Positions 17,464-25,808 of a DNA stretch of 64,000 nucleotides are shown here, piece after piece; position 1 is the first letter of the stretch; every line of letters begins with the position of its first letter. The stretch covers positions 620,001 through 684,000 of the forward strand of contig NZ_JANUGU010000002.1 of assembly GCF_024753145.1 (NCBI RefSeq), given 5' to 3'. Below the pieces are notes generated by a model. That model searched no databases. It was not told where the DNA came from and saw nothing but the letters and a program-made list of their open reading frames with translations. A program made the translations under genes and the position numbers. Source of the DNA: Massilia terrae. GTDB taxonomy: Bacteria > Pseudomonadota > Gammaproteobacteria > Burkholderiales > Burkholderiaceae_D.

Positions 17464-18899
17464 CCGAACACACCATGCACCAAGAACAAAACATCGCCGC
17501 CGCGCTGCCGCTGGTCGTCGACCTCGACGGCACCCTGATCCGCTCCGACCTGCTGTGGGAGACGCTGGCCCAATTCCTGCGCAAGCACGTGCTGCGCGCC
17601 TGGCTGCTGCCGTTCTGGCTCTTCCTCGGCAAGGCCGGCTTCAAGGAGCGCGTCGCGCGCGAAGTCGAGATCGACCCGGCCGCCCTGCCCTACGATGCGC
17701 AGGTGCTGGAACTGGTGCGGCGCGAGCGCGAAGCCGGCCGTAGCATCGTGCTCGCCACCGGGGCCCAGCGCCGCCTGGCCGAACAGGTGGCGGAACACAC
17801 CGGGCTGTTCGACATGGTGCTGGCCACCGAGGACGTCAACCTGACCTCGCACAACAAGGCCGAGCGCCTGGTCGCGCTGTACGGCGAGCGTGGCTACGAC
17901 TACATCGGCAACGCTCGCGCCGACCTGCCGGTGTGGCTGCGCAGCCGCCATGCCTTCTGCGTGGCCGGGAAGTGCTTCACGCTGCGCGATGGCCGCAGCA
18001 CCACGCACGCCGGCCGTCCGCACGCCAGCGTCGCCGCCGCCCTGCTCAAGGCGATGCGCCCGCGCCAGTGGCTCAAGAACGTGCTGGTGTTCGTACCGAT
18101 GCTGGCCGGGCACGCGCTGCGCATCGACGTGCTGCTGGAATCGGCGCTGGCCTTCGCCGCCTTCTGTGCCTGCGCCTCCAGCGCCTACCTGCTCAACGAT
18201 ACGCTGGACGCGCAGGACGACCGCCTGCACCGCACCAAGCACAAACGCCCGATCGCAAGCGGCGCCCTGCCGCTGCCGGTCGCGCTGTTTGCCAGCCCGC
18301 TGCTCGCGCTGGCCGGGCTGGCCGCCTGCGCCGCCGTCAAGCCACTCCTGCTGCTGCCGCTCGGCGTCTACTACGTCACCACGCTGGCCTACTCGCTGGT
18401 GCTCAAGCGGCTGGTGATGATCGACATCGTGACGCTGGCGATCCTGTACAGCCTGCGCGTGCTGGGCGGCAGCGCGGCGACCGCCATCGAGCCGTCGTTC
18501 TGGCTGCTCGCGTTCTCCTTCTTCCTGTTCCTGAGCCTGGCCCTGCTCAAGCGCCACAGCGAACTGTTCAACCTGCACCGCGACGGCAAGGAAAAGACGC
18601 GCGGGCGTGGCTACACGACGGCGGACCGGATCCCGGTCGGCATCATGGGCGTCAACGCGGCCTTCATCTCGGTGCTGGTGTTCCTCCTGTACTTCAACTC
18701 GCACAACGTGGTGCAGCTGTACCGCCATCCCGACTGGCTGCTGGGGATCGTGCCGCTGATGGTGTTCTGGCTCGGCCGGCTGTGGGTGCTCGGATTCCGC
18801 GGCCAGGTGAACGAGGACCCGGTGCTGTACGTGAGCCACGACAAGGCCAGCCTGGTGGTGCTGGTGCTGTGCGCCGCGCTGGCGGCGGCCGCCGCGTGA
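17460..18899 (+). CDS. HAD phosphatase - UbiA prenyltransferase fusion (DPPR-synthase-like)
   Basis: A 479-residue fusion. Residues about 12-190 form a HAD-family phosphatase with the nucleophile motif VVDLDGTLIRSD. Residues about 195-475 form a UbiA-type membrane prenyltransferase with NDTLDAQDDRLHRTKHKRP, the Mg-binding N-D-x-x-D-x-x-x-D pattern. Separate proteins of these kinds, decaprenyl-phosphate phosphoribosyltransferase and its phosphatase, make the lipid carrier for arabinose in mycobacteria and in some Pseudomonas pilin glycosylation. The fusion could therefore make a polyprenyl-phosphate pentose (inference). The epimerase pair DprE1/DprE2 is not in the window. It sits between two membrane-protein paralogs and overlaps both neighbours. 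Confidence 0.82.
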   Translation: MTEHTMHQEQNIAAALPLVVDLDGTLIRSDLLWETLAQFLRKHVLRAWLLPFWLFLGKAGFKERVAREVEIDPAALPYDAQVLELVRREREAGRSIVLATGAQRRLAEQVAEHTGLFDMVLATEDVNLTSHNKAERLVALYGERGYDYIGNARADLPVWLRSRHAFCVAGKCFTLRDGRSTTHAGRPHASVAAALLKAMRPRQWLKNVLVFVPMLAGHALRIDVLLESALAFAAFCACASSAYLLNDTLDAQDDRLHRTKHKRPIASGALPLPVALFASPLLALAGLAACAAVKPLLLLPLGVYYVTTLAYSLVLKRLVMIDIVTLAILYSLRVLGGSAATAIEPSFWLLAFSFFLFLSLALLKRHSELFNLHRDGKEKTRGRGYTTADRIPVGIMGVNAAFISVLVFLLYFNSHNVVQLYRHPDWLLGIVPLMVFWLGRLWVLGFRGQVNEDPVLYVSHDKASLVVLVLCAALAAAAA

Positions 18900-20359
18900 C
18901 CAGCGGGCGGGTCGACCGCTGGCTGGCCGGCTGGCGCTTCCCGCTGGCGCTGGCGCTGCTGCTGGCGGCGCTGATCGCGTGGAAGCCGGTCAGCCTGTCC
19001 GGCGACCGCCTCGAATACACGCTCGACACCCTGGCCATCGCTACCCACGGCACGCCCGACATCACGCTCGACGACATCGCGCGCGCCAGGCAGCTGGCGC
19101 CCAGCCTTGCCGGCGGCTACGAGCTGCTGGAAACCGACATGCTGGCCAACAGGCCGAAAGTGTTCCCCGCCTTTATCCGCGGCGCCAACGGCAAGGTGTA
19201 TCCGATCCATTTCTTCGGCTACCCGATGATGGCCGCCCTGCCCTTCGCCATGCTGCAGCGCGCGGGACTGCCGCCGTTCAAGGCCTTCCAGGTCGTCAAT
19301 CTCGCCTTCGTGTTCGTGCTGGGCCTGGCGCTGCGGCACTTCTTCGGATCCGGCGCCAGGGCGCTGGCCGGCGTGACGCTGTTCATGCTGTGCGGCGGCT
19401 GGCTGTACTGGACCTGGAGCAGCCCGGAATGCGTGGGCGCGGCCGCGCTCCTGTCCGGCCTGCTGCTGTTCTGCAGCGGCGCCCCGGTCGCCGGCGCACT
19501 GCTGGCGGGCCTGGCCGCGCAGCAAAATCCGACCATCGTATTCTTCTTCGTGTTCGCGCCGCTGATGGCGGTCGCGGCCGGGTCGCGGCTCACCCGCCGC
19601 CATTTCCTTGGACTGGCGGCAGGCATCGCCGTGGCCGCCATCCCGCCGCTGTTCAACCTGGTTCAGTTCGGCGCACTGAACCCGATCGCCCAATTGTTCT
19701 CCGATTCCAGGCTCATCGGCATCGTGCGGCTGCAGTCCTTCTACTTCGACCTGAACCAGGGCATGATTCTCGGCATCCCGGCCGTGCTGGCGGCGCTGCT
19801 CTTCTCCCTACGCCAGCGCGCAGCGGCAGCGGTGGCGGCGCTGTGCCTGCTGTTCACGCTGGCCCTGGCCCTGCCCGCGCTGGCCGTGCTGAACTGGAAC
19901 TCGGCGGCGGCCGGCATCATGCGCTACGCGTTCTGGGCCGCGATGCCTGTCCTGTTCGCCTTCCTGCTGCTCCTGCGCCAGCTTGGCCGCTGGCCGCTGC
20001 CGATGGCGGCCGCAGTGGTGCTAGTGCAGGCCGGCGCGATGGCGCACGCCTCCAGCTACGAGTACATCGAATTCAGCCCGCTCGCGCGCTGGGTGCTCGA
20101 CCACGCAGCGGCCAGCTACCATCCGGAACCGGAAATCTTTGCCGAGCGCGCCGGCCACAACGACAACTACATCGAGCCGGAGCAGGTGTACATGCTGCGC
20201 GATGCCGCCGGCCGGCCGCTCAAAGCGCTGCTAAACACCGGCAATCCGAACGCGGGACAACAGCTGTGCGGACCCGGCATGAATCTGGCCGGCAGCACCA
20301 TCGTCCCCAGCGAGCGCGGCTGGGCCTATGTTGAGGCACCGCTGCCTTGCGTGCGCTGA
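18896..20359 (+). CDS. Large membrane protein, putative GT-C-type glycosyltransferase (paralog 2)
   Basis: A 487-residue protein starting at a GTG that overlaps the preceding stop (GTGA). It has about ten hydrophobic helices and the acidic loop motif GDRLEYTLDTLAIATHGTPDI-type sequence after helix one. It is collinear with the 15571 protein, but its C-terminus is shorter and lacks the terminal beta-rich domain. Shared blocks include IHFFGYPMMAALPF, AAQQNPTIVFFF, YFDLNQGMILGIPA and NWNSAAAGIMRYAF. Probably uses a lipid-linked sugar made by the HAD-UbiA protein (inference). Confidence 0.65.
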   Translation: MTSGRVDRWLAGWRFPLALALLLAALIAWKPVSLSGDRLEYTLDTLAIATHGTPDITLDDIARARQLAPSLAGGYELLETDMLANRPKVFPAFIRGANGKVYPIHFFGYPMMAALPFAMLQRAGLPPFKAFQVVNLAFVFVLGLALRHFFGSGARALAGVTLFMLCGGWLYWTWSSPECVGAAALLSGLLLFCSGAPVAGALLAGLAAQQNPTIVFFFVFAPLMAVAAGSRLTRRHFLGLAAGIAVAAIPPLFNLVQFGALNPIAQLFSDSRLIGIVRLQSFYFDLNQGMILGIPAVLAALLFSLRQRAAAAVAALCLLFTLALALPALAVLNWNSAAAGIMRYAFWAAMPVLFAFLLLLRQLGRWPLPMAAAVVLVQAGAMAHASSYEYIEFSPLARWVLDHAAASYHPEPEIFAERAGHNDNYIEPEQVYMLRDAAGRPLKALLNTGNPNAGQQLCGPGMNLAGSTIVPSERGWAYVEAPLPCVR

Positions 20360-20419
20360 GGTTTGGACATGCACAAACTCATCGGCTAACATCCCACCTT
20401 GCTCTTCCATTCAAGCCCT

Positions 20420-21400
20420 ATGCACGCACCCGATCAGATCGCTGTCGTCATTCCGAGCTACAAGGTCACGCGCCACATCCTGGATGTGATCGCGGGCATC
20501 GGCGCGGAAGTCAGCCACATCTACGTGGTCGACGACTGCTGCCCGGACAAATCGGGCGCCCATGTGCGCGCGCACTGCGGCGACCCGCGCGTGCGGGTAA
20601 TCGAGCATGAGAAGAACCAGGGCGTGGGCGGCGCCGTGCTCACCGGCTACCGCGCCGCGATGGACGACGGCGCCCGCATCATCGTCAAGATCGATGGCGA
20701 CGGGCAGATGAACACTGCCCTCATCCCCGGCTTCATCGCGCCGATCCTGGCCGGCGAGGCCGACTACACCAAGGGCAACCGCTTCTTCAACCTGGAACGC
20801 ATCCGCGCGATGCCGCCGATGCGCCTGTTCGGCAACGCCATGCTGTCCTTCATGACCAAGCTGTCGTCCGGCTACTGGGACGTGTTCGACCCGACCAATG
20901 GCTACACCGCCATCCACGCCGACGCCGCGCGCTTCCTGCCCTTCGACAAAATCAGCCGCCGCTATTTCTTCGAGAGCGACATGCTGTTCCGCCTGAACAC
21001 GCTGGGCGCGGTGGTGGTGGACGTGCCGATGGATGCGGTCTACGCCGACGAGGTGAGCAACCTGAAGATTTCGAAGGTGGTCACCGAGTTCGCGGCCAAG
21101 CACCTGCGCAATTTTTTCAAGCGCCTGTTCTACAACTACTACCTGCGCAATATGTCGCTGGCCTCGATCGAGCTGCCGCTGGGCGTGCTGTTGCTGCTGT
21201 TCGGCATCGTCTACGGCGCCACGCACTGGATCGAATCGGCGCGCCACGGCGTGGCCACGCCGGCCGGCACCGTGATGGTGGCGGCGCTGCCGCTGATCAT
21301 GGGCGTGCAACTGGTGCTGGCCTTCCTCGCCTACGACATCGCGGCGGTGCCGCGGCGTCCGCTGCACCGCAAGATTTCCTTCTCCAAGCGCCATGCGTAG
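20420..21400 (+). CDS. GT2 glycosyltransferase (polyprenyl-phosphate sugar synthase type)
   Basis: A 326-residue inverting glycosyltransferase. The GT-A domain starts QIAVVIPSYKVTRHI, with the nucleotide aspartate in VDDCCPDKSG, the DXD-type site KIDGDGQMN and the acceptor loop FDPTNGYTAIH. Two hydrophobic helices near the C-terminus (about 250-310) anchor it to the membrane, as in dolichol-phosphate mannosyl/glucosyl synthases. It overlaps the GtrA gene by eight bases; GT2 plus GtrA is the usual pair that makes and flips a polyprenyl-phosphate sugar. An in-frame TTG at 20399 is a possible alternative start; neither has a strong ribosome site. Confidence 0.88.
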   Translation: MHAPDQIAVVIPSYKVTRHILDVIAGIGAEVSHIYVVDDCCPDKSGAHVRAHCGDPRVRVIEHEKNQGVGGAVLTGYRAAMDDGARIIVKIDGDGQMNTALIPGFIAPILAGEADYTKGNRFFNLERIRAMPPMRLFGNAMLSFMTKLSSGYWDVFDPTNGYTAIHADAARFLPFDKISRRYFFESDMLFRLNTLGAVVVDVPMDAVYADEVSNLKISKVVTEFAAKHLRNFFKRLFYNYYLRNMSLASIELPLGVLLLLFGIVYGATHWIESARHGVATPAGTVMVAALPLIMGVQLVLAFLAYDIAAVPRRPLHRKISFSKRHA

Positions 21401-21770
21401 ACTGCTCGCCCACCGGCGCCAGTTCGCCGTGTTCGTCGCCGGCGGTGTGCTGAGCGCGCTGGTCGACATCGGCCTGATGCAATTGCTGATTGCCGGCGGC
21501 GCCCACTACGCCGGCGCCGCAACGGCCGGCTTCGGCGCCGGCCTGCTGGTCAATTACGCCTTCCACAGCCGGATCACCTTCGAGACGGAGGCGTCCCCGG
21601 TCAATTTCGTGCGCTACATGTGCCTGGTGGGCATGAACTACGGCTTGACCCTGTGCTGCGTCGCCCTCGCCGTGCAACTGGGCGCCGCGCCCCTGCTCGG
21701 CAAGATCGTGTCGCTGCCCCTGGTTGCCCTCAACGGTTTTGCGCTCGGCAAATTCTGGATCTTCAAATGA
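21393..21770 (+). CDS. GtrA-family membrane protein
   Basis: A 125-residue protein with four predicted membrane helices and the GtrA pattern: FAVFVAGGVLSALVDIGLMQLL at the start, NYAFHSRITF after helix two and the end NGFALGKFWIFK. GtrA proteins are thought to translocate polyprenyl-phosphate-linked sugars across the inner membrane. Its partner is the upstream GT2 enzyme; its stop overlaps the start of the next membrane protein (ATGA). Confidence 0.9.
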   Translation: MRRLLAHRRQFAVFVAGGVLSALVDIGLMQLLIAGGAHYAGAATAGFGAGLLVNYAFHSRITFETEASPVNFVRYMCLVGMNYGLTLCCVALAVQLGAAPLLGKIVSLPLVALNGFALGKFWIFK

Positions 21771-23854
21771 TGCGTTTCGCTCCTTCTCGCGTGGACCGCG
21801 ACGGCGCCGCCATCTCGTCCCGCCTCGCGCCGGCCATCGTAGTGGCCACGATGCTGCTGGTGGGCTGGTACCTGCTGGCGCGTAACCTCGGCCTGAATCC
21901 GGTGCTGTTCGCCGACGAGTGGTACTACAGCAAGATGTCACGCCTGCAGCCGCTGGCCGATTCGGTGCTGCCGTCCTGGCTTTACCTGTGGATCTTCCGC
22001 GCCACCAATGCCTGCGGCGACGGCTTCCTCGACTGCGTCCGCATCGGCAACGTCGGCTTCTGGATTGGCGCCGCACCCTTCCTGTACGCGATCACACGCC
22101 GGGTGGCCGGCCGCGTCTGGTCCTGCGTGGTACTTGCGCTGTCGCTGATGGCGCCGCTCAATTTATACACGGCGATGTTCATGCCGGAGTCGACCTACTA
22201 CTTCGGCTTCTGCGTGCTGAGCTGGCTCGCGCTGAACCGCAGCGCCTGGAACCGCGCGGCGCATGGTCTGGCGCTGGGCATCGTGCTCGGCCTGATGAGC
22301 CTGGTGAAGGTGCACGCGCTGTTCCTGGTGCCGGCGCTGCTGCTCTACCTTTGCTGGCTGGCATACGTGCAAGGCGGCGCGCACTGGCTGCGCGATGCGC
22401 TGCTGTCCTGCGTACTGGCGGTGGGCGCCACCTTCGGCGTCAAATTCGGCCTCGCCTGGGTGTTTGCGGGCAAGGCCGGGCTCACCCTGTTCGGCACGTT
22501 CTATGGCGGAACGGCCGGCCAGGACCACTCGCTGGCGGCGCTGCTCGGCCCCGCGCTCGTCAATGCGCGCGGCCATCTGGAAGTGCTCGCGCTGCTGTTC
22601 GGGCTGCCGCTGGCCATCATCCTGTCCACCCTGCCGAGCCGCGCGGCGCGCGAAGCGGCCGGCGCCGCCGTCACGCGGCTGCAGCTGTACAGCCTGCTGA
22701 TGCTGGGCGCCGCCCTCGGCATGACGGTGATGTACACCGCCTCGATCGCGCATTTCGGGCCGCTCGAAATGATCCGCCTGCACGTGCGCTATTACTCCTT
22801 CGTATTCCCGCTGCTGCTCGCGGTGGCTGCGGCGGCCGCGGGCCAGGCGCAGCGCGGCGGGCCGAGGGCCTTGCGGGGCACGGTGGCGCTGCTCGTCGCG
22901 GCCATCGTCGTGGTCGGCTACTTCAACCTGCCGCAGTATTCGCTCAGCATGGTGGACGGCCCGGAAATCGCCGGCTTGCCGCCGGACCAGCTGGCCGGAC
23001 AGATCCTGGCCGCGGCCGGGCTGGTGCTGCTCGCGCTGTGGGGATTCGGCCCCAGCCTTGCCGCTCCCCTGTTCCTGCTGGCGGCCATGCCCTGGTTCCT
23101 GTTCAATGGCTACCAGTCCAACCGCGACTATCTGGCGCAGCTGATCCCGTCCTGGTCCGCCGACCGCGGCGGCCGCGCCGCGCACCGTATCGTGCCGCCG
23201 GCGGAGCGCAAGCTGCTGACGGTGGCCGCCATCGACGACCAGGAAATCATGCGCACCCAGTTCCACGTCGACGACAAGGACAGCACCTCGGTGCAGGTGC
23301 AGAAGGACCAGCCGGTGCAGCCCTACCAGATCCCGCCGCGCGGCAAATGGTTCCTGGTCATCGGCCACCATCCGCTGCCGCCGGGCCACACGCCGGTGGA
23401 AGCGACCGCCGACTACGCCTTGTACAAGCTGTCCGCGCAGCGCAAGGTGCTGGCGCGCGTCCTGCTGGCCGAGCCGCTCGGCAAGGGCGCGATCGCATCC
23501 GCCGAGGGCCTGTCCTACATCGAGCACTGGGGCCGCTGGTCCTACGGCAAGCAGGTGGTGCTGCACCTGGCCGAGCCATTGCCGCCGCACGCCTTCCTGA
23601 TCCTCAAGGGCATGTCCTACGGCGACAATGCCACCCAGCCGTTCACGCTGCACGTGGGCGCGCTCACCACGCAATTCATCATGGGACCGAGCATGCAGGA
23701 AATCGGCCTGTGGCTCGATACCGATGGCCAGCAGCGCACCCTGGTCATCGACGTGCCGCATCCGGTCGCGCCATCGGCGCCGGGCGTGCCGGGCGACCAC
23801 CGCCTGCTCGGCATCGCGCTGGCCGAAATCGAAATCGCCACCGACGCCCGCTGA
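21767..23854 (+). CDS. Large membrane protein, putative GT-C-type glycosyltransferase
   Basis: A 695-residue protein with about ten hydrophobic helices up to residue 450 and a soluble C-terminal domain of about 230 residues. The first periplasmic loop carries LFADEWYYSKMS, an Asp-Glu pair in the position of the GT-C catalytic acid motif. It differs from the two paralogs at 15571 and 18896 but shares the overall plan. Two adjacent ATG codons (21767 and 21770) overlap the gtrA stop. Placed after GT2 and GtrA, it would be the periplasmic enzyme transferring the flipped sugar (inference). It is the last gene of the operon. Confidence 0.65.
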   Translation: MMRFAPSRVDRDGAAISSRLAPAIVVATMLLVGWYLLARNLGLNPVLFADEWYYSKMSRLQPLADSVLPSWLYLWIFRATNACGDGFLDCVRIGNVGFWIGAAPFLYAITRRVAGRVWSCVVLALSLMAPLNLYTAMFMPESTYYFGFCVLSWLALNRSAWNRAAHGLALGIVLGLMSLVKVHALFLVPALLLYLCWLAYVQGGAHWLRDALLSCVLAVGATFGVKFGLAWVFAGKAGLTLFGTFYGGTAGQDHSLAALLGPALVNARGHLEVLALLFGLPLAIILSTLPSRAAREAAGAAVTRLQLYSLLMLGAALGMTVMYTASIAHFGPLEMIRLHVRYYSFVFPLLLAVAAAAAGQAQRGGPRALRGTVALLVAAIVVVGYFNLPQYSLSMVDGPEIAGLPPDQLAGQILAAAGLVLLALWGFGPSLAAPLFLLAAMPWFLFNGYQSNRDYLAQLIPSWSADRGGRAAHRIVPPAERKLLTVAAIDDQEIMRTQFHVDDKDSTSVQVQKDQPVQPYQIPPRGKWFLVIGHHPLPPGHTPVEATADYALYKLSAQRKVLARVLLAEPLGKGAIASAEGLSYIEHWGRWSYGKQVVLHLAEPLPPHAFLILKGMSYGDNATQPFTLHVGALTTQFIMGPSMQEIGLWLDTDGQQRTLVIDVPHPVAPSAPGVPGDHRLLGIALAEIEIATDAR

Positions 23855-23951
23855 CACCGGCGCGCGTTCGGTGCGCGCGCGAACGGTGGCGCCGCAACCG
23901 CGCCGCTAGGCTGTAGCCTCTGATCGACAGCGCGAGGTGGAGCCGATGGTA

Positions 23952-25634
23952 ATGGGCGCGGAGAAGGAAGAGAACCTGAGCAAGCCGCTGGACGACAGCG
24001 CCGGCGGCCAGAGCAGCGGCGTGCCCGCGTCAGGTGAACTGGACGGCAATTCCTTCAACCCGCTCGGCAACCCCGGCATGCAGCACTGGCAGGCCAGCTT
24101 CATCGACGAGGCAGGCCTGAACGAGCGCGGCAACATCTTCTTCGCCGCGGTCGAGATGACGCGCATGCCGATGGTCGTCACCGATCCCAACCAGCACGAC
24201 AACCCGATCGTGTTCACCAACCGCGCCTTCCTCGACCTGACCGGCTACCGCGAGGACCAGCTGATCGGCCGCAACTGCCGCATGCTGCAGGGACCGGACA
24301 CGGACCGTCGCGCGATCGACGAAGTGCGCAAGGCGGTCGAGGAGCAGCGCGCGGTCGCGGTTGACGTGCTGAACTACAAGGCTGACGGGCGGCCGTTCTG
24401 GAATGCCCTGTTCATCGGCCCGATCTTCGACCAGAACGGCAAGCTGCTCTATTTTTTTGCCTCGCAAATGGACATCACGGAGCGCCACGTGTCGCAGGCG
24501 TCGATGATGCAGGCGCAGAAGATGGAAGCGATCGGCCAGCTGACGGCGGGCATGGCCCACGACTTCAACAACCTGCTCCAGGTCATCAGCGGCAACCTGG
24601 AGCTGACGATGAAGTCGATCTCCGGCGAACATGCGGCAATCGCGCCGATCCTGCGCGCACAGCAGGCGTGCACCCGGGCCGCCAAACTGACCGAGCAATT
24701 GCTGACCTTCGCGCGCAAGCAAAGGCTGGAGCCGCGCCGCATCAACCTGAACACGCTGGTGGTGGAATTTTCCGAGCTGCTGGTCAAGACGCTGGGCGAC
24801 AGGGTCGAATTGCGCCTCGACCTGCATCCCGGACTGCCCCCGTGCAGGCTCGACCCGACCCACCTCGAAATGGCCTTGCTCAATGTGCTGATCAACGCGC
24901 GCGACGCGATGGACGATGGCGGCGAAGTGACGGTGTCGACGGCGGAACTGGCGAAGACGGAAGATGTTGAGGCGCACGCGCTGCCGCCGGGCCAATACGT
25001 GCAGGTCTGCGTGAGCGATACCGGGCACGGCATGCCGCCCGAGGTGCTGCGTCGCGCCACCGAACCGTTCTTCACGACGAAAGGACCGGGCACGGGGCTG
25101 GGCCTGGCGATGGTGCATGGCTTCGTGCAGCAATCGAGCGGCAAGCTGGAGATCGACAGCACGCCGGGCCAGGGCACGCAGGTACGGTTGATCTTTCCGG
25201 TTGCAAGCCCGGACGCCGACGCCGGACAGCCGGAGCCGCCGGAGCAGTCCGCTTCGGACGGCGAGCAGCACTGCATCCTGGTGGTCGAGGACAATGAGGA
25301 TGTGCGCGACCTGGCGGTGAAAGTGCTCGGGCTGTCGGGCTTCAGGGTGCTGGGCGCGGCCAGCGGCGAAAGCGCGCTGGCGATGCTGGAGCAGCATCCG
25401 GACGTGGACCTGCTGTTCACCGACGTCATCATGCCGGGCGGGATGAACGGGCTGCAGCTGGCGGAACGGGTGAGGAAACAGCGGCCGGGCTTGCCGGTGC
25501 TGTTGACCACGGGCTACATGGACGAGCTGCCGGCCAAGGACAGGCCGGGCGAACGGCTGGATGTGCTGGCGAAGCCGTACAAGCACTCGGACTTGCTGGG
25601 GCGGATCAGGCAGGCGCTAGGACAGAGGGCCTGA
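23952..25634 (+). CDS. LOV-domain hybrid histidine kinase (blue-light sensor type)
   Basis: About 560 residues: a PAS/LOV domain (about 60-185), a HisKA/HATPase kinase core (about 190-415) and a receiver domain (about 440-555). The sensor has GRNCRMLQGPDTD, the LOV motif whose Cys forms the flavin adduct, and the further LOV markers NPIVFTNRAF, NYKADGRPFWN and the final FFASQMDIT. Kinase His is in GMAHDFNNLL; N-, G- and F-boxes are visible (NVLINARDAM, VSDTGHGMP, GTGLGLAMVHGF). The phospho-acceptor Asp is in LLFTDVIMPGG. The start is uncertain: GTG 23937 and ATG 23946 are also in frame; GGTGGAG favours 23952. No light-output partner is adjacent. Confidence 0.9.
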   Translation: MGAEKEENLSKPLDDSAGGQSSGVPASGELDGNSFNPLGNPGMQHWQASFIDEAGLNERGNIFFAAVEMTRMPMVVTDPNQHDNPIVFTNRAFLDLTGYREDQLIGRNCRMLQGPDTDRRAIDEVRKAVEEQRAVAVDVLNYKADGRPFWNALFIGPIFDQNGKLLYFFASQMDITERHVSQASMMQAQKMEAIGQLTAGMAHDFNNLLQVISGNLELTMKSISGEHAAIAPILRAQQACTRAAKLTEQLLTFARKQRLEPRRINLNTLVVEFSELLVKTLGDRVELRLDLHPGLPPCRLDPTHLEMALLNVLINARDAMDDGGEVTVSTAELAKTEDVEAHALPPGQYVQVCVSDTGHGMPPEVLRRATEPFFTTKGPGTGLGLAMVHGFVQQSSGKLEIDSTPGQGTQVRLIFPVASPDADAGQPEPPEQSASDGEQHCILVVEDNEDVRDLAVKVLGLSGFRVLGAASGESALAMLEQHPDVDLLFTDVIMPGGMNGLQLAERVRKQRPGLPVLLTTGYMDELPAKDRPGERLDVLAKPYKHSDLLGRIRQALGQRA

Positions 25635-25654
25635 GGACACCACCCATCTTTGAC

Positions 25655-25765
25655 ACCGTCGTCCCGGCGAAGGCCGGGACCCATAGACCCCGTGCGTCGT
25701 CGACATGACGCGCCGCAGGCCAGTTGGCTCAGCATGGATCCCGGCCTTCGCCGGGATGACGTGCT
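25655..25765. repeat. Two inverted copies of dispersed palindromic repeat
   Basis: The first unit (25655-25689) has a GTCCCGGC/GCCGGGAC stem followed by CCATAGA. The second (25734-25765) is the same element in opposite orientation. Together they form a BIME-like pair between two convergent genes. Confidence 0.8.
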
Positions 25766-25808
25766 GAAATTAGTGGGATGAGTTCGATTTGTGCGAACGC
25801 TGAGGAAC

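Noticed and set aside
23860-23905. GCGCGCG-rich inverted sequence after the glycan operon as terminator
   Set aside because: Arms are alternating GC with several registers and there is no T-tract, so no single hairpin can be supported.
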